DNA from: CADEED01 sp039931065
GTDB lineage: Bacteria > Pseudomonadota > Gammaproteobacteria > Steroidobacterales > Steroidobacteraceae
DNA: 64,000 bases
Reading direction: 5' to 3'
Assembly: GCA_039931065.1 (NCBI GenBank)
Contig: JBDTSP010000001.1
Location: 310,001 to 374,000 of the forward strand
The position numbers were made by a program, and so were the translations under genes. Within the stretch, counting starts at the first letter, position 1. Every line of letters begins with the position of its first letter. This document shows, piece by piece, positions 1 to 7,382 of the stretch. A model generated the notes under the pieces. That model saw only the letters and a program-made list of their open reading frames with translations. It was not told the origin of the DNA and ran no database searches.

Positions 1-1
1 C

Positions 2-214
2 GAGCTTACACATGCGCTGGCGATGTTCTGCCTGCTGCGCAAGCTGCCGCCCGAGTCCATCGACCGGCATCTGAACCCGCATCTGCGCAAGTACCTGCGG
101 CTCGCGGCGCTCGATCTGGCGCAACACGAGAGCAGGTTCCAGGGTCTGCGCGCGGTGTTTTCCAGCTCGACGTTTGAATTCGCGGACCGCACGCTGCCGA
201 CGCGCGTGCTCTGA
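2..214 (+). CDS. 3' end of an unrecognised protein (5' part outside window)
   Basis: An open frame enters from the left edge and runs to a TGA at 212-214, giving about 70 C-terminal residues. The internal ATG at 23 is probably not the start because the frame continues upstream to the window edge. The fragment is basic and helical-looking, with the stretches HLNPHLRKYLRLAALDLA and FQGLRAVFSSSTFEFADR. I do not recognise the family and assign no function. It is followed by a 92-base gap before the next gene on the same strand. Confidence 0.5.
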   Translation, partial: ELTHALAMFCLLRKLPPESIDRHLNPHLRKYLRLAALDLAQHESRFQGLRAVFSSSTFEFADRTLPTRVL

Positions 215-306
215 TCGTCCGGAATTCGCGAACAGCAATTTCCGAAACAAACACGGATTGACGCTGGTGTCCGCGCAACCGACGCTCCGCTTCAACGGAG
301 GCAATC

Positions 307-822
307 ATGAAATTCGTATTTCCCGCCGTGGGCGCGGCACTGCTCGCGTGGACCACCAACACTTTCGGCGCGACCCCGGCACCGGCAGCGCCGTGCGCCG
401 CGAAGGCGATGCGTCAATTCGACTTCTGGATCGGGGACTGGAAGGTCACTGAGAACGGCAAGCCTGCCGGCACGAACCGGATCGATCTCATCCTCGATGG
501 ATGCGCATTGCTCGAGAATTGGACCGACGCCAACGGTGGTGCTGGCAAGAGCCTCAATTTCTTCGATCGCGCGGACGGCCTGTGGCACCAGACATGGATC
601 GACCGCAGCGGCGGCGCGCTTTTCCTGGTGGGAAAATTCGAGAACGGCACGATGCGGATGACCGGCGAGCGGCCGGCGACGGCCAAACAACCCGCGGTTC
701 GCCATCGCATCACCTGGACGCCGCTACCCGGCGGCAAGGTGCGCCAGCTGTGGGAGTCGACGCCGGCGTCGAAGGAAGAATGGACAGTGCAATTCGACGG
801 GCTTTACGAACCCGCTAACTAG
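307..822 (+). CDS. Exported DUF1579-like small protein
   Basis: 171 aa. The ATG at 307 is preceded by a good ribosome site (GGAGG, 5 bases upstream of it). Residues 1-22 form a signal peptide ending near TFGA, so the product is probably periplasmic. The mature part opens with FDFWIGDWKVTENGKPAG and continues with an LLENW block, which resembles the DUF1579/lipocalin-like beta-barrel proteins whose function is not established. Two cysteines (CAAKAM and DGCALLENW) could form a disulphide. Its 3' end overlaps the end of the convergent AraC gene by 8 bp. Family call is from the FWIGDW pattern only. Confidence 0.6.
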   Translation: MKFVFPAVGAALLAWTTNTFGATPAPAAPCAAKAMRQFDFWIGDWKVTENGKPAGTNRIDLILDGCALLENWTDANGGAGKSLNFFDRADGLWHQTWIDRSGGALFLVGKFENGTMRMTGERPATAKQPAVRHRITWTPLPGGKVRQLWESTPASKEEWTVQFDGLYEPAN

Positions 823-1759
823 CGGCCGAATCCTCATCCAGACGCCGAAGGGCGCGTGTGCCGGCGCCTCTTCTCGCGCGCAGGCTGCGCCACAGCGCGA
901 TCCGCGACATGCCTACTCGCGCTGCGATTTCATTGCCCGTCAACGCAGTGTTGCGCAGCAACGCGAGCGCGCGGCGCGCGCGCAGTTCGCGCAGGTAAGC
1001 TACCGGCGTCTGGCGGTTGACGGCCTGAAACAAGCGCAGGAAATGAAATCGCGACAGGTGCGCGGCCGCCGCTATCTCCACCAGCGAGATGTCGTCGTGC
1101 AGATTGGCGTGCATGAAGTCGACCGCGCAGCTGAGCCGGCGCAGTAGTTCGGCGCGCTTGGCGGGCTTTACGTTGGCCAGCTGCGGTGGCACCAGCTCGC
1201 AACGGGCCTGTTGGGCGGCCACGAGGCGCGCCACCAGGAACTGGCACTGCTCCTCGAGCCAGTGTTCGCAGCGTTCGCCGCGCGTGACCGCGGCCTGGAT
1301 GGAGCGCAATAGCGGAGTAACGGACGTGTCGTGCTGGCGCAATGCCTCATCGAATTCGAAAGGCGAGGAAAATTGCGCGCCGTCGTCGAGCGCGTCCCCG
1401 GTGTCGTGCCCGAGATCGCCGGCCACCTCGCGCGCGATGCCGGGACGGAAAAAAATGGAGAAACTGTCGACGTCGTGCGGTGAATCGAGCACGCTGCCGT
1501 AGACGCGGTTCTCGTTGAGGACCAGCCAGGTGTCGTCGCTCACGGCCACCTGCCGTCGGTCGACGAAATACATCTCGGTGCCGCGCGCCACGCACTTGAT
1601 CGACAACATCTGCGGTATCGCCCGGTATTCGACCTGCCTCGCCGTTCCGGACACGATGCAGTTCTCGCGGCGCCAACGCGCGTAGAAGGTTCGCCGGAAC
1701 GCGGCATTCCATGCGGTCAGAGGCCGCGGCGGTAAATCGGGCATTGCAGTGAGGATCAC
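815..1759 (-). CDS. AraC-family transcriptional regulator
   Basis: About 314 aa. The C-terminal 100 residues carry an AraC/XylS double helix-turn-helix: the first helix pair lies in ISLVEIAAAAHLSRFHFLRLF and is followed by the family sequence PVAYLRELRARRALALL and the second helix pair NEIAARVGMSRIALWRSL. The N-terminal half looks like a cupin-type sensor domain. The frame is open up to a TTG at 1795; I prefer the GTG at 1759, which has a GGAGG about 12 bases upstream, although an ATG at 1744 is possible. It lies just upstream of the halogenase-like gene's end on the same strand. The ligand and target genes cannot be read from the sequence. Confidence 0.75.
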   Translation of the reverse strand: MILTAMPDLPPRPLTAWNAAFRRTFYARWRRENCIVSGTARQVEYRAIPQMLSIKCVARGTEMYFVDRRQVAVSDDTWLVLNENRVYGSVLDSPHDVDSFSIFFRPGIAREVAGDLGHDTGDALDDGAQFSSPFEFDEALRQHDTSVTPLLRSIQAAVTRGERCEHWLEEQCQFLVARLVAAQQARCELVPPQLANVKPAKRAELLRRLSCAVDFMHANLHDDISLVEIAAAAHLSRFHFLRLFQAVNRQTPVAYLRELRARRALALLRNTALTGNEIAARVGMSRIALWRSLRARRGAGTRALRRLDEDSAAS

Positions 1760-1831
1760 GGCGGCATGTTTCCTCCGCTCGAGCTCTCGAGTCAAGCCGA
1801 TCGCGATGAACCGAGCGCCCGACGCGGCTGG

Positions 1832-3055
1832 CTATCTACCCCGGCAGATCTCCGCCAGCGCGCGCAGGCGCCGGCCGGACTGCGGGCCGGTGTACGGGTT
1901 GTCCTTGTCCCAGGCGTAACCCGCCAGCACCGAGCAGATCATGCGGCGGATATTCGGCGTCTGGCGCGGGAAGAAAATGACGTCCTGCAGGCTGCCGTCG
2001 TACCAGCCCGCGACGAAGTTGCGGAAGGTCTCGACGCCGTAGTTGAGCTCGTCGGCGAACTGGCGTTCCCAATCGACGCTCTCGCCCTTGAACTGCCGCT
2101 CGAGCACATCGGCCGCGAGCATCGCCGACTTCATCGCGATCGTGACGCCGGAGGAGAAAATCGGATCGAGGAATTCAGCGGCATTGCCGAGCAGCGCGAA
2201 ATGCTTGCCGTGCAGGCGCGTTACCGTTGCCGCATACCCGATCAACTCGCCGACCGGGCGCACGATTTTCGCGTTCGACAACAGGTCGAGCAGACGCGGC
2301 TCCTGGCCAAGCGCCTGCCAGAACTGCTCCTCGAGCGTGCCGGTGCGCGCCTTGTGATGCTCGATGGACGAAACCACGCCGACCGAAGCGTTGCCGTTCG
2401 AAAACGGAATCAGCCACGACCAGATCTCGTGATCGTCGGGGTGGATACCCGCGCGTATTTTCTGGCGATCGAATCCGCCCGAGACGATGTTGTCCTGCAC
2501 GTGGCAGAAGATCGCGGCGCGTGCCGGAAACGTGGACGGGCGATGCAGATCGAGTAGTTTGGGCAACGTGCGGCCGAAGCCGGATGCATCCAGCACGAAA
2601 CGTGGTTCGTGGATTTCGGTGCCGCCATCGGCGCCGCGGCTGGTCACCTTTGGTATGTCGCCGCTGAAATCCACCGCCGTGATCTCGACTTCGAAGCGGA
2701 TTTCGGCGCCCGCATTCAACGCCTCGCGCGCCAACGTGTCGTCGAAGTCCGCGCGCTGTACCTGGAACGTGTAACCGAGCCCCGCGCTCGACTTGTCGGC
2801 GAAGTTGAATTCGGAGGTGCGGCCGTCGCGATCGAACACCGCGCCGTTCTTGTACTGGAAGCCCTTGATCTGGACCGCTTCGAGCATGTGGGCATCGCCG
2901 AGCAGCTGCGCGCTGTACGCCAGCAGGCTTTCACCGATGGAAAAGCGCGGAAAAACCTGGCGTTCGAGCACCAGCACCTTGAACCCGCGTCGCGCGAGCA
3001 GCGTGGACACCATCGAGCCGGCCGGGCCGGCTCCGATTACGAGGACGTCGATCAA
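1832..3055 (-). CDS. FAD-dependent oxidoreductase of the flavin-halogenase type
   Basis: 407 aa. Residues 1-30 are an FAD-binding Rossmann fold (VLVIGAGPAGSMVSTLLARR, with GxGxxG). WSWLIP at residues 212-217 matches the WxWxIP motif of flavin-dependent halogenases, and a lysine in GFQYKNGAVF (about K69) sits where these enzymes have their conserved Lys. A late block, DPIFSSGVTIAMKSAMLAADVL, is typical of the halogenase/geranylgeranyl-reductase superfamily. Substrate is unknown, and a dehydrogenase or epoxidase role cannot be excluded. Translation starts at a TTG that overlaps the TGA of the upstream protease gene (TTGA), so the two are translationally coupled. Confidence 0.72.
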   Translation of the reverse strand: MIDVLVIGAGPAGSMVSTLLARRGFKVLVLERQVFPRFSIGESLLAYSAQLLGDAHMLEAVQIKGFQYKNGAVFDRDGRTSEFNFADKSSAGLGYTFQVQRADFDDTLAREALNAGAEIRFEVEITAVDFSGDIPKVTSRGADGGTEIHEPRFVLDASGFGRTLPKLLDLHRPSTFPARAAIFCHVQDNIVSGGFDRQKIRAGIHPDDHEIWSWLIPFSNGNASVGVVSSIEHHKARTGTLEEQFWQALGQEPRLLDLLSNAKIVRPVGELIGYAATVTRLHGKHFALLGNAAEFLDPIFSSGVTIAMKSAMLAADVLERQFKGESVDWERQFADELNYGVETFRNFVAGWYDGSLQDVIFFPRQTPNIRRMICSVLAGYAWDKDNPYTGPQSGRRLRALAEICRGR

Positions 3056-4446
3056 GGTGCGCGCAGTGGCACTAACACCACGGCATTGCCGCGGCGGATC
3101 TTGAGGACCAGCGCGCCGCCGCGTCTGGCGACCTCGCGCAATTCCTTGAGGTTGGCGATCGTCTGGCGGTTGGCGCCTTCGATGCGGTCGCCCGTGCGGA
3201 ACAACTGCGACGCGGTGCTGCGCGGCTCGACCGCCTTGATCAATACACCGCCATCCGGCGCGTCTGCGAGGGTTGCGCCGTCGAGGCCGGCATGCAGTGT
3301 GCCGGTATCGTTCGGCGCTGCCGAACCGCTTTTCTTGCCCGCTGCACCGGTGGTCTGCGGCAGCTCGTTGATCACCGCGACGACATGCTGGGGTTTGCGG
3401 TCACGAATGATCGCGACGTCGAGTTTGTCGCCCACCCGCGAAAGCCCGACCGCATTACGCAGTTCGCTGTTCGACTTGATCGTCTGGCCGTTGATGCTGG
3501 TGATTACGTCGCCCGGCTTGATACCGGCCTGGTCCGCCGCGGAAGCCTCGGTGACCTGCGACACCAGCACTCCCTGCGTGTTGGGAAGGTTGAGTGACTT
3601 CGCCATGTCGGGAGTGAGCGAGTAGATGTTGACGCCTAACAACCCGCGCTTGACCGAGCCGTATTTGAGCAGCTGATCCATGATGCTGCGGGCCATGTTG
3701 ACCGGGATCGCGAAGCCGATGCCGATGTTGCCGCCCGAGCGCGAGAGGATGGCGCTGTTGATGCCGACCAGCTCGCCGCGCAGGTTCACCAGCGCCCCAC
3801 CCGAGTTGCCCGGATTGATCGACGCGTCGGTCTGGATGAAATCCTCATAGCCGTCCGGGTTGATGCCGCTGCGGCCGAGGCCGCTGACGATCCCCGAGGT
3901 CACCGTGTGCTGCAGTCCGAACGGATTGCCGATCGCGACCACGAAGTCGCCGACCTCGAGCCGGGTCGAATCGCCGAGCGCAATCTGGATCAGCGTTTCG
4001 GAGGGCACCTTGAGCACGGCCACGTCCGACGGCACGTCGCTGCCGACCACGGTTGCGGTCAGATCGCGGCCATCCTGCAGGGTTACGGTGATTTCAGTCG
4101 CGTTATCAACGACATGCGCGTTTGTAACTATGTACCCGTTTTTTGCATCAAAGATGACGCCGGAACCTGCGCTCTGGAACTGGCGTTCCCGGGGGCCCAT
4201 GTCGGGGATGTCGAAGAACCGGCGGAAGAAGGGATCCTCGAGGAGCGGATTCTGCGGAGAGCGTTCGCGGATGGTGCCGCGGGTCGCGATGTTCACGACG
4301 GCTGGCGAGACGCGCTTGATCATGGGCGCAAGCGTCGGGACCGGAGCGTCGCCCACGGCCTGTGGCAGTGCCGCATGACTGGCGAGAGTCAGCGTGGCGG
4401 CAACCGTGGCCAGTGCGAGCGTGAAGGGTTTGGGACGATTGGACAT
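3052..4446 (-). CDS. Periplasmic HtrA/DegP-type serine endoprotease
   Basis: About 464 aa from the ATG at 4446 (the frame is open to a TTG at 4464). A signal peptide (residues 1-27, ending SHA) is followed by a trypsin-like domain with the catalytic triad visible: His in TNAHVVD (about 111), Asp in PSDVAVL (about 141) and Ser in PGNSGGAL (about 215). Two PDZ domains follow, roughly residues 258-350 and 370-464; the first contains ASAADQAGIKPGDVITSING. The length and layout match DegP/DegQ/MucD, which degrade or chaperone misfolded envelope proteins. It shares a 4-base overlap with the downstream halogenase-like gene, an unusual partner. The start faces a small membrane-protein gene on the other strand. 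Confidence 0.9.
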   Translation of the reverse strand: MSNRPKPFTLALATVAATLTLASHAALPQAVGDAPVPTLAPMIKRVSPAVVNIATRGTIRERSPQNPLLEDPFFRRFFDIPDMGPRERQFQSAGSGVIFDAKNGYIVTNAHVVDNATEITVTLQDGRDLTATVVGSDVPSDVAVLKVPSETLIQIALGDSTRLEVGDFVVAIGNPFGLQHTVTSGIVSGLGRSGINPDGYEDFIQTDASINPGNSGGALVNLRGELVGINSAILSRSGGNIGIGFAIPVNMARSIMDQLLKYGSVKRGLLGVNIYSLTPDMAKSLNLPNTQGVLVSQVTEASAADQAGIKPGDVITSINGQTIKSNSELRNAVGLSRVGDKLDVAIIRDRKPQHVVAVINELPQTTGAAGKKSGSAAPNDTGTLHAGLDGATLADAPDGGVLIKAVEPRSTASQLFRTGDRIEGANRQTIANLKELREVARRGGALVLKIRRGNAVVLVPLRAP

Positions 4447-4467
4447 GTCGAAGAGGATACTCAAACG

Positions 4468-4668
4468 ATGCTCAAGTTTCTCTTGTGGTGCCTGCTGCTG
4501 GTGATCTGCTGGCCGGTGGCGATTTTGGCGCTGTTGTTGTGGCCGCTGGTGTGGCTGATAGCGTTGCCTTTCCGCCTGCTCGGCATCGCCGTGGACGGCG
4601 TGTTCGGTCTGCTGCGGGCGATCATCACGTTTCCGGCGCGGGTGCTTGGCGGCGGCCAGACCCGTTAA
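4468..4668 (+). CDS. Small hydrophobic membrane protein (66 aa)
   Basis: 66 aa, with an AAGAGGA ribosome site about 10 bases before the ATG at 4468. Almost the whole chain is hydrophobic: one or two membrane segments at residues 2-25 and 27-60, with a short basic C-terminus (GGGQTR). It is divergent from the HtrA-type gene: the two start codons are 21 bases apart, so promoter and leader sequences lie inside each other's gene. Its last 4 bases overlap the end of the convergent HupE-like gene. I do not recognise a family; an envelope-related role beside htrA is only a guess. Confidence 0.6.
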   Translation: MLKFLLWCLLLVICWPVAILALLLWPLVWLIALPFRLLGIAVDGVFGLLRAIITFPARVLGGGQTR

Positions 4669-5174
4669 CGTGGCGCGGCGGGCGAAAGCCTGATCGCAAG
4701 TTCGCGCCCCGGGTATTGCAGCGCCCCGAGAATCTTCGGGGCGTCCCCGAGCGCAGCGTCCGCGTAATCCCGTTCCGCCACGATGACCACGACGTGGTTG
4801 CGCACTTCGTGCGTGACCGCGTCGGTGGTGAAGGTGAAATCGCGGACGGAAGCTTCTGCCGGCGGCGCCAAGACGACCGATGCCACGAGGTAGGGCTGAT
4901 CCAGGTACGTCGTCGGCCGCACGGCCGTGACGGTGACAGTCCAGGCCGCGCCTTGCGGCGTGACGGCGCCCACGTGTTTCAGTAGATAGGCGGGCAGCGC
5001 TTGCTGCGTGGGTGTCGCGTGCATGGCGAACGTCAGTTCCGATACCGGAACCATCAGCTGCGCCCGCACCTCGTGAGCGCGGAAATCGAGCCGCACGAAG
5101 GAATTGGGGGCGTGATGCGCCTGGGCTTTCATGGCCAGCACTGCCAGCGCGAACACGAGCCAGGCGCGGATCAT
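4665..5174 (-). CDS. Exported HupE/UreJ-like periplasmic domain protein
   Basis: 169 aa. Starts at the ATG at 5174; the longer open frame upstream is the antisense shadow of the preceding gene. A signal peptide (residues 1-20, cleavage near AQA/HHAP) leads to a domain of beta-strand character, with VRLDFRAHEVRAQLMVPVSEL and FTFTTDAVTHEVRNHVVVIVAE. This resembles the N-terminal periplasmic part of HupE/UreJ-2 proteins, which normally continue into a multi-helix membrane domain. Here that membrane half is absent and no frame resumes it downstream. It starts one base after the TGA of the DUF3500 gene, so the two are one transcription unit. Confidence 0.5.
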   Translation of the reverse strand: MIRAWLVFALAVLAMKAQAHHAPNSFVRLDFRAHEVRAQLMVPVSELTFAMHATPTQQALPAYLLKHVGAVTPQGAAWTVTVTAVRPTTYLDQPYLVASVVLAPPAEASVRDFTFTTDAVTHEVRNHVVVIVAERDYADAALGDAPKILGALQYPGRELAIRLSPAAPR

Positions 5175-5175
5175 C

Positions 5176-6267
5176 TCAGTGGCCCACTTCTCCGCCGTAG
5201 TCGGACTGCTTGTCGCGCCACAACGCGTGGTAGTGATTCTCGCTGGGCTTCGCGACCGCGGGCTGGACGACGAACTCCATCCAGATGCGCGGTCCGTCGA
5301 TGCGCACGTACGAGCCTTTTTCGCCAAGGTCCGTCGCGCCCGCATAACCGACGTAGGTTTCACGCAGCGCGTCGCTCGATTCGTAGGCCGCGAGCAGCGG
5401 CTGCGAAACCGCCGCTCCCGGCAGCGACGCGTAGCTGCGCAGTGCGGTGCGCACCAGGGCCTGCTCCGCCGGGTTGAGCGCGGAGTACGGGACGCCGCGA
5501 TCGTTCGTGCCGGCGGGGTAGGTCTGCGGGAACCCGGTGTCCGTGCCGCCTTTGGGCAACTGGCCGGGCACCGGCGTCACTTCCACGCCCTTCACGACAT
5601 CGGTGAAGGTGCCGGAGAGTTTGGCCTGGCTGTAACCGGCAATAGCCACCGCGAGGTTGCGCATCGACGTGCTCTGCACCTTCAGCGGTTCGTACGACAC
5701 GCCCTGCAATTCGAAGCGGATGGGTTCGGTGCCGAAGAACAGAGGTGTCGCGCCCGGCTTCCTGGCGTTGAACGTGAAGTTGTACGCGAGGTGATGGCCG
5801 CCGAGCTGAAGCATCCACGGCTTGTGCGCGGACGGTTGGCCGAGAACGCTCAGGTAGTAGTTGCGGCCATCCCAGCCGATCGGGCGCGCGTCGAGCGGGA
5901 TCAGGAAATCGTCGGCGTGGCGCACGTCATCGAGCATCTTGAGGCCGCAGGGGGAGAGGGCTGTTTCAAAAACAGCGCGTGCAGCGGCGGCCTGTTTTTC
6001 GTCGAGGTCGCCGAGTCGCAAGCCTGCGCGCGGCACGACGCCAACCGGCAGATTGGACCAGCGCGTCGCGTTTTCGCGTGTCAGCGGCCGTTCGAGCAAT
6101 GCGAGTTGCGGCGCGGTCAATGCCGAATGCAGCCTGGCGACCGCGGCGAGTACCGGCTCGAGCTCGCCGCCCCCGGGGTTTTCACAGGCCGTGGGGGTTG
6201 CCTGTGCGGCGCCTGTGCACAGCAACAGAGCCAGGGACCAGCAACGAAAGGCGAGCGAGTTCTTCAT
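5176..6267 (-). CDS. Exported DUF3500-domain protein
   Basis: About 363 aa. Two in-frame ATGs exist (6276 and 6267). The second is better placed relative to a run of six G, 9 bases upstream. Residues 1-24 form a signal peptide ending AAQA. The family is recognised from NLPVGVVPRAGLRLGDLDE, the histidine pair in LQLGGHHLAYNFTF and the FPQTYPAG block, typical of DUF3500 proteins, whose biochemical role is not established. It is the first gene of a two-gene unit with the HupE-like protein; the pair may act together on a small exported molecule or metal, which is inference only. Confidence 0.65.
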   Translation of the reverse strand: MKNSLAFRCWSLALLLCTGAAQATPTACENPGGGELEPVLAAVARLHSALTAPQLALLERPLTRENATRWSNLPVGVVPRAGLRLGDLDEKQAAAARAVFETALSPCGLKMLDDVRHADDFLIPLDARPIGWDGRNYYLSVLGQPSAHKPWMLQLGGHHLAYNFTFNARKPGATPLFFGTEPIRFELQGVSYEPLKVQSTSMRNLAVAIAGYSQAKLSGTFTDVVKGVEVTPVPGQLPKGGTDTGFPQTYPAGTNDRGVPYSALNPAEQALVRTALRSYASLPGAAVSQPLLAAYESSDALRETYVGYAGATDLGEKGSYVRIDGPRIWMEFVVQPAVAKPSENHYHALWRDKQSDYGGEVGH

Positions 6268-6333
6268 GTCATCCATCCCCCCGCGGAATGCGGCAGCGCG
6301 GGATCATGAGCCTGAAGCTCACACAAACAAAAG

Positions 6334-6359
6334 GGGCCAGACCCTTTCGGGTCTGGCCC
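6334..6359. repeat. Palindrome, 11-bp perfect stem (terminator-like)
   Basis: GGGCCAGACCC at 6334-6344 and its exact complement at 6349-6359 enclose a 4-base loop. It lies between the start of the DUF3500 gene and the end of hsp20, 40 bases beyond the hsp20 stop. There is no clear T-run, so it is either a weak terminator of hsp20 or a member of a dispersed REP-like class similar in design to the palindromes at 16117 and 45333. Confidence 0.6.
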
Positions 6360-6399
6360 TTCGCCAGCCTTGTTTTAATGAAGGGGGTCCGACCGCAAA

Positions 6400-6819
6400 T
6401 CAGGCGGCTAACACCTCAATGCGGCGGGGCTCTGCCTTCGCCACCTTCGGGATCGCCAGCTCCAGGACGCCGTCCTTGAACTGCGCCGTGATCTGGTCGG
6501 TCGAGACGTTCTCCGGCAGGGTGAACGTGCGCACGAACTTGCCGCTGACCCGCTCGATGCGCGAGTAGTGGCCGTCGGTATCGCGCTGCTCGAAGCTGCG
6601 TTCACCGCGCAATGTGAGGACACCTTTCTCCGCCGTCACGTTGATGTCCGCCGGCTTCACGCCCGGCAGGTCGGCGCGTACGACGAATCGTCCGGCTTCT
6701 TCGTGGATATCAACCGCTGGCGTCCAGGACGCGTCGCGGGCAGCGGATTCGAAATTCTGATCGAGCTCCCGATGCAAGCGGTTCAACAGCGCCCAGGGCT
6801 CGTAACGCACAACAGTCAT
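6400..6819 (-). CDS. Hsp20/alpha-crystallin small heat-shock protein
   Basis: 139 aa. An ATP-independent holdase that binds unfolding proteins in the cytoplasm. The alpha-crystallin domain spans about residues 33-125: WTPAVDIHEEAGRFVVRADL, LPGVKPADINV and GVLTLRGER are the family signatures, and the closing strand carries FKDGVLELAIPK. A short C-terminal tail (RRIEVLAA) contains the IxV motif used for oligomer contacts. Start chosen at the ATG at 6819 because AGAGGAG stands just upstream. The leader contains an 11-bp inverted repeat next to this ribosome site (separate entry), which may make translation temperature-dependent. Confidence 0.92.
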   Translation of the reverse strand: MTVVRYEPWALLNRLHRELDQNFESAARDASWTPAVDIHEEAGRFVVRADLPGVKPADINVTAEKGVLTLRGERSFEQRDTDGHYSRIERVSGKFVRTFTLPENVSTDQITAQFKDGVLELAIPKVAKAEPRRIEVLAA

Positions 6820-6836
6820 GACTCGACTCCTCTAGC

Positions 6837-6885
6837 TACCGGGACCATCCCGGCGTTTCGCATGCAACCCTTTCTGGTCCCGGTA
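6837..6885 (-). promoter_or_regulatory. Inverted repeat in the hsp20 leader, next to its ribosome site
   Basis: TACCGGGACCA at 6837-6847 and TGGTCCCGGTA at 6875-6885 are perfect 11-bp complements with a 27-base spacer. In the hsp20 mRNA the hairpin ends 3 bases before the AGAGGAG ribosome site (6827-6833). It could be an RNA thermometer-like element, an operator, or a transcript stabiliser; the sequence alone does not decide. Confidence 0.4.
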
Positions 6886-7012
6886 AATCGTGTATCAAGC
6901 GGCTTGAAATCGCGTTGTTTGGAACGATTCCCCGGCGCCTTTTTCTCGGCCGCCGCCGCACGTTGCCAACAACCTGTGGATGACTTGTTCGTAATCGGTG
7001 GGTAGGGGGTGG

Positions 7013-7028
7013 ACACAAAATCTTGTGT
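7013..7028. promoter_or_regulatory. NrdR-box-like palindrome 1
   Basis: ACACAAAATCTTGTGT fits the NrdR box pattern ACACwAtATaTwGTGT, a 16-base operator for the ATP/dATP-sensing repressor NrdR of ribonucleotide reductase genes. It lies about 370 bases upstream of the nrdJ ATG, the farthest of three similar boxes. Confidence 0.5.
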
Positions 7029-7064
7029 TGGGCCCGAATCCTGCATCTGTCAAAAAACCCCGTA

Positions 7065-7092
7065 TTGACAGGCGATTTCTGCGGCACAAAAT
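7065..7092 (+). promoter_or_regulatory. Possible upstream nrdJ promoter overlapping an NrdR-like box
   Basis: TTGACA at 7065-7070 is followed after 16 bases by CAAAAT at 7087-7092. The -10-like element lies inside a second, weaker NrdR-box-like sequence at 7084-7099 (GCACAAAATCCTGTAA). A repressor bound there would block this promoter. The -35 is perfect and the -10 is only 4 of 6. Confidence 0.35.
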
Positions 7093-7151
7093 CCTGTAAC
7101 AGATTGTTATTTAAGATAAATAACGAACCCCAATTATGACAGCGATGTTTC

Positions 7152-7180
7152 TTGACGTGCCGTTTTCACGTCTCTAATCT
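7152..7180 (+). promoter_or_regulatory. Sigma-70 promoter for nrdJ
   Basis: TTGACG (7152-7157), a 17-base spacer and TAATCT (7175-7180) make a good sigma-70 promoter. The predicted start of transcription is near 7187, immediately before the third NrdR-box-like palindrome. The leader to the nrdJ ATG would be about 195 bases; I saw no cobalamin riboswitch core in it. Confidence 0.5.
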
Positions 7181-7190
7181 CACGACCCCA

Positions 7191-7206
7191 ACACAAGATG
7201 TTGTGT
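7191..7206. promoter_or_regulatory. NrdR-box-like palindrome 3
   Basis: ACACAAGATGTTGTGT is a close match to the NrdR operator pattern with identical 6-base arms in inverted orientation. It sits just downstream of the predicted transcription start, a position suited to repression. Confidence 0.55.
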
Positions 7207-7382
7207 CGCGACATCTGAGTGGTTGGGGAGCCGGGGAGAGGAATGGTGGCTGTCTGACAGCAGTCACCCCACATTTAAAGACGCGCTAAACCTCCAAAAC
7301 ATTGGGGGTATGGGTCTTTTCTTTTCCCGGTTCGGGCGTTTCAGTGAAAAACAGTCCGGAACTAGGGGCAGGTACCCAATCC

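Noticed and set aside
7207..7382. Cobalamin riboswitch upstream of the B12-dependent reductase
   Set aside because: I looked for the conserved B12-box core and did not find it; only NrdR-like palindromes are present.
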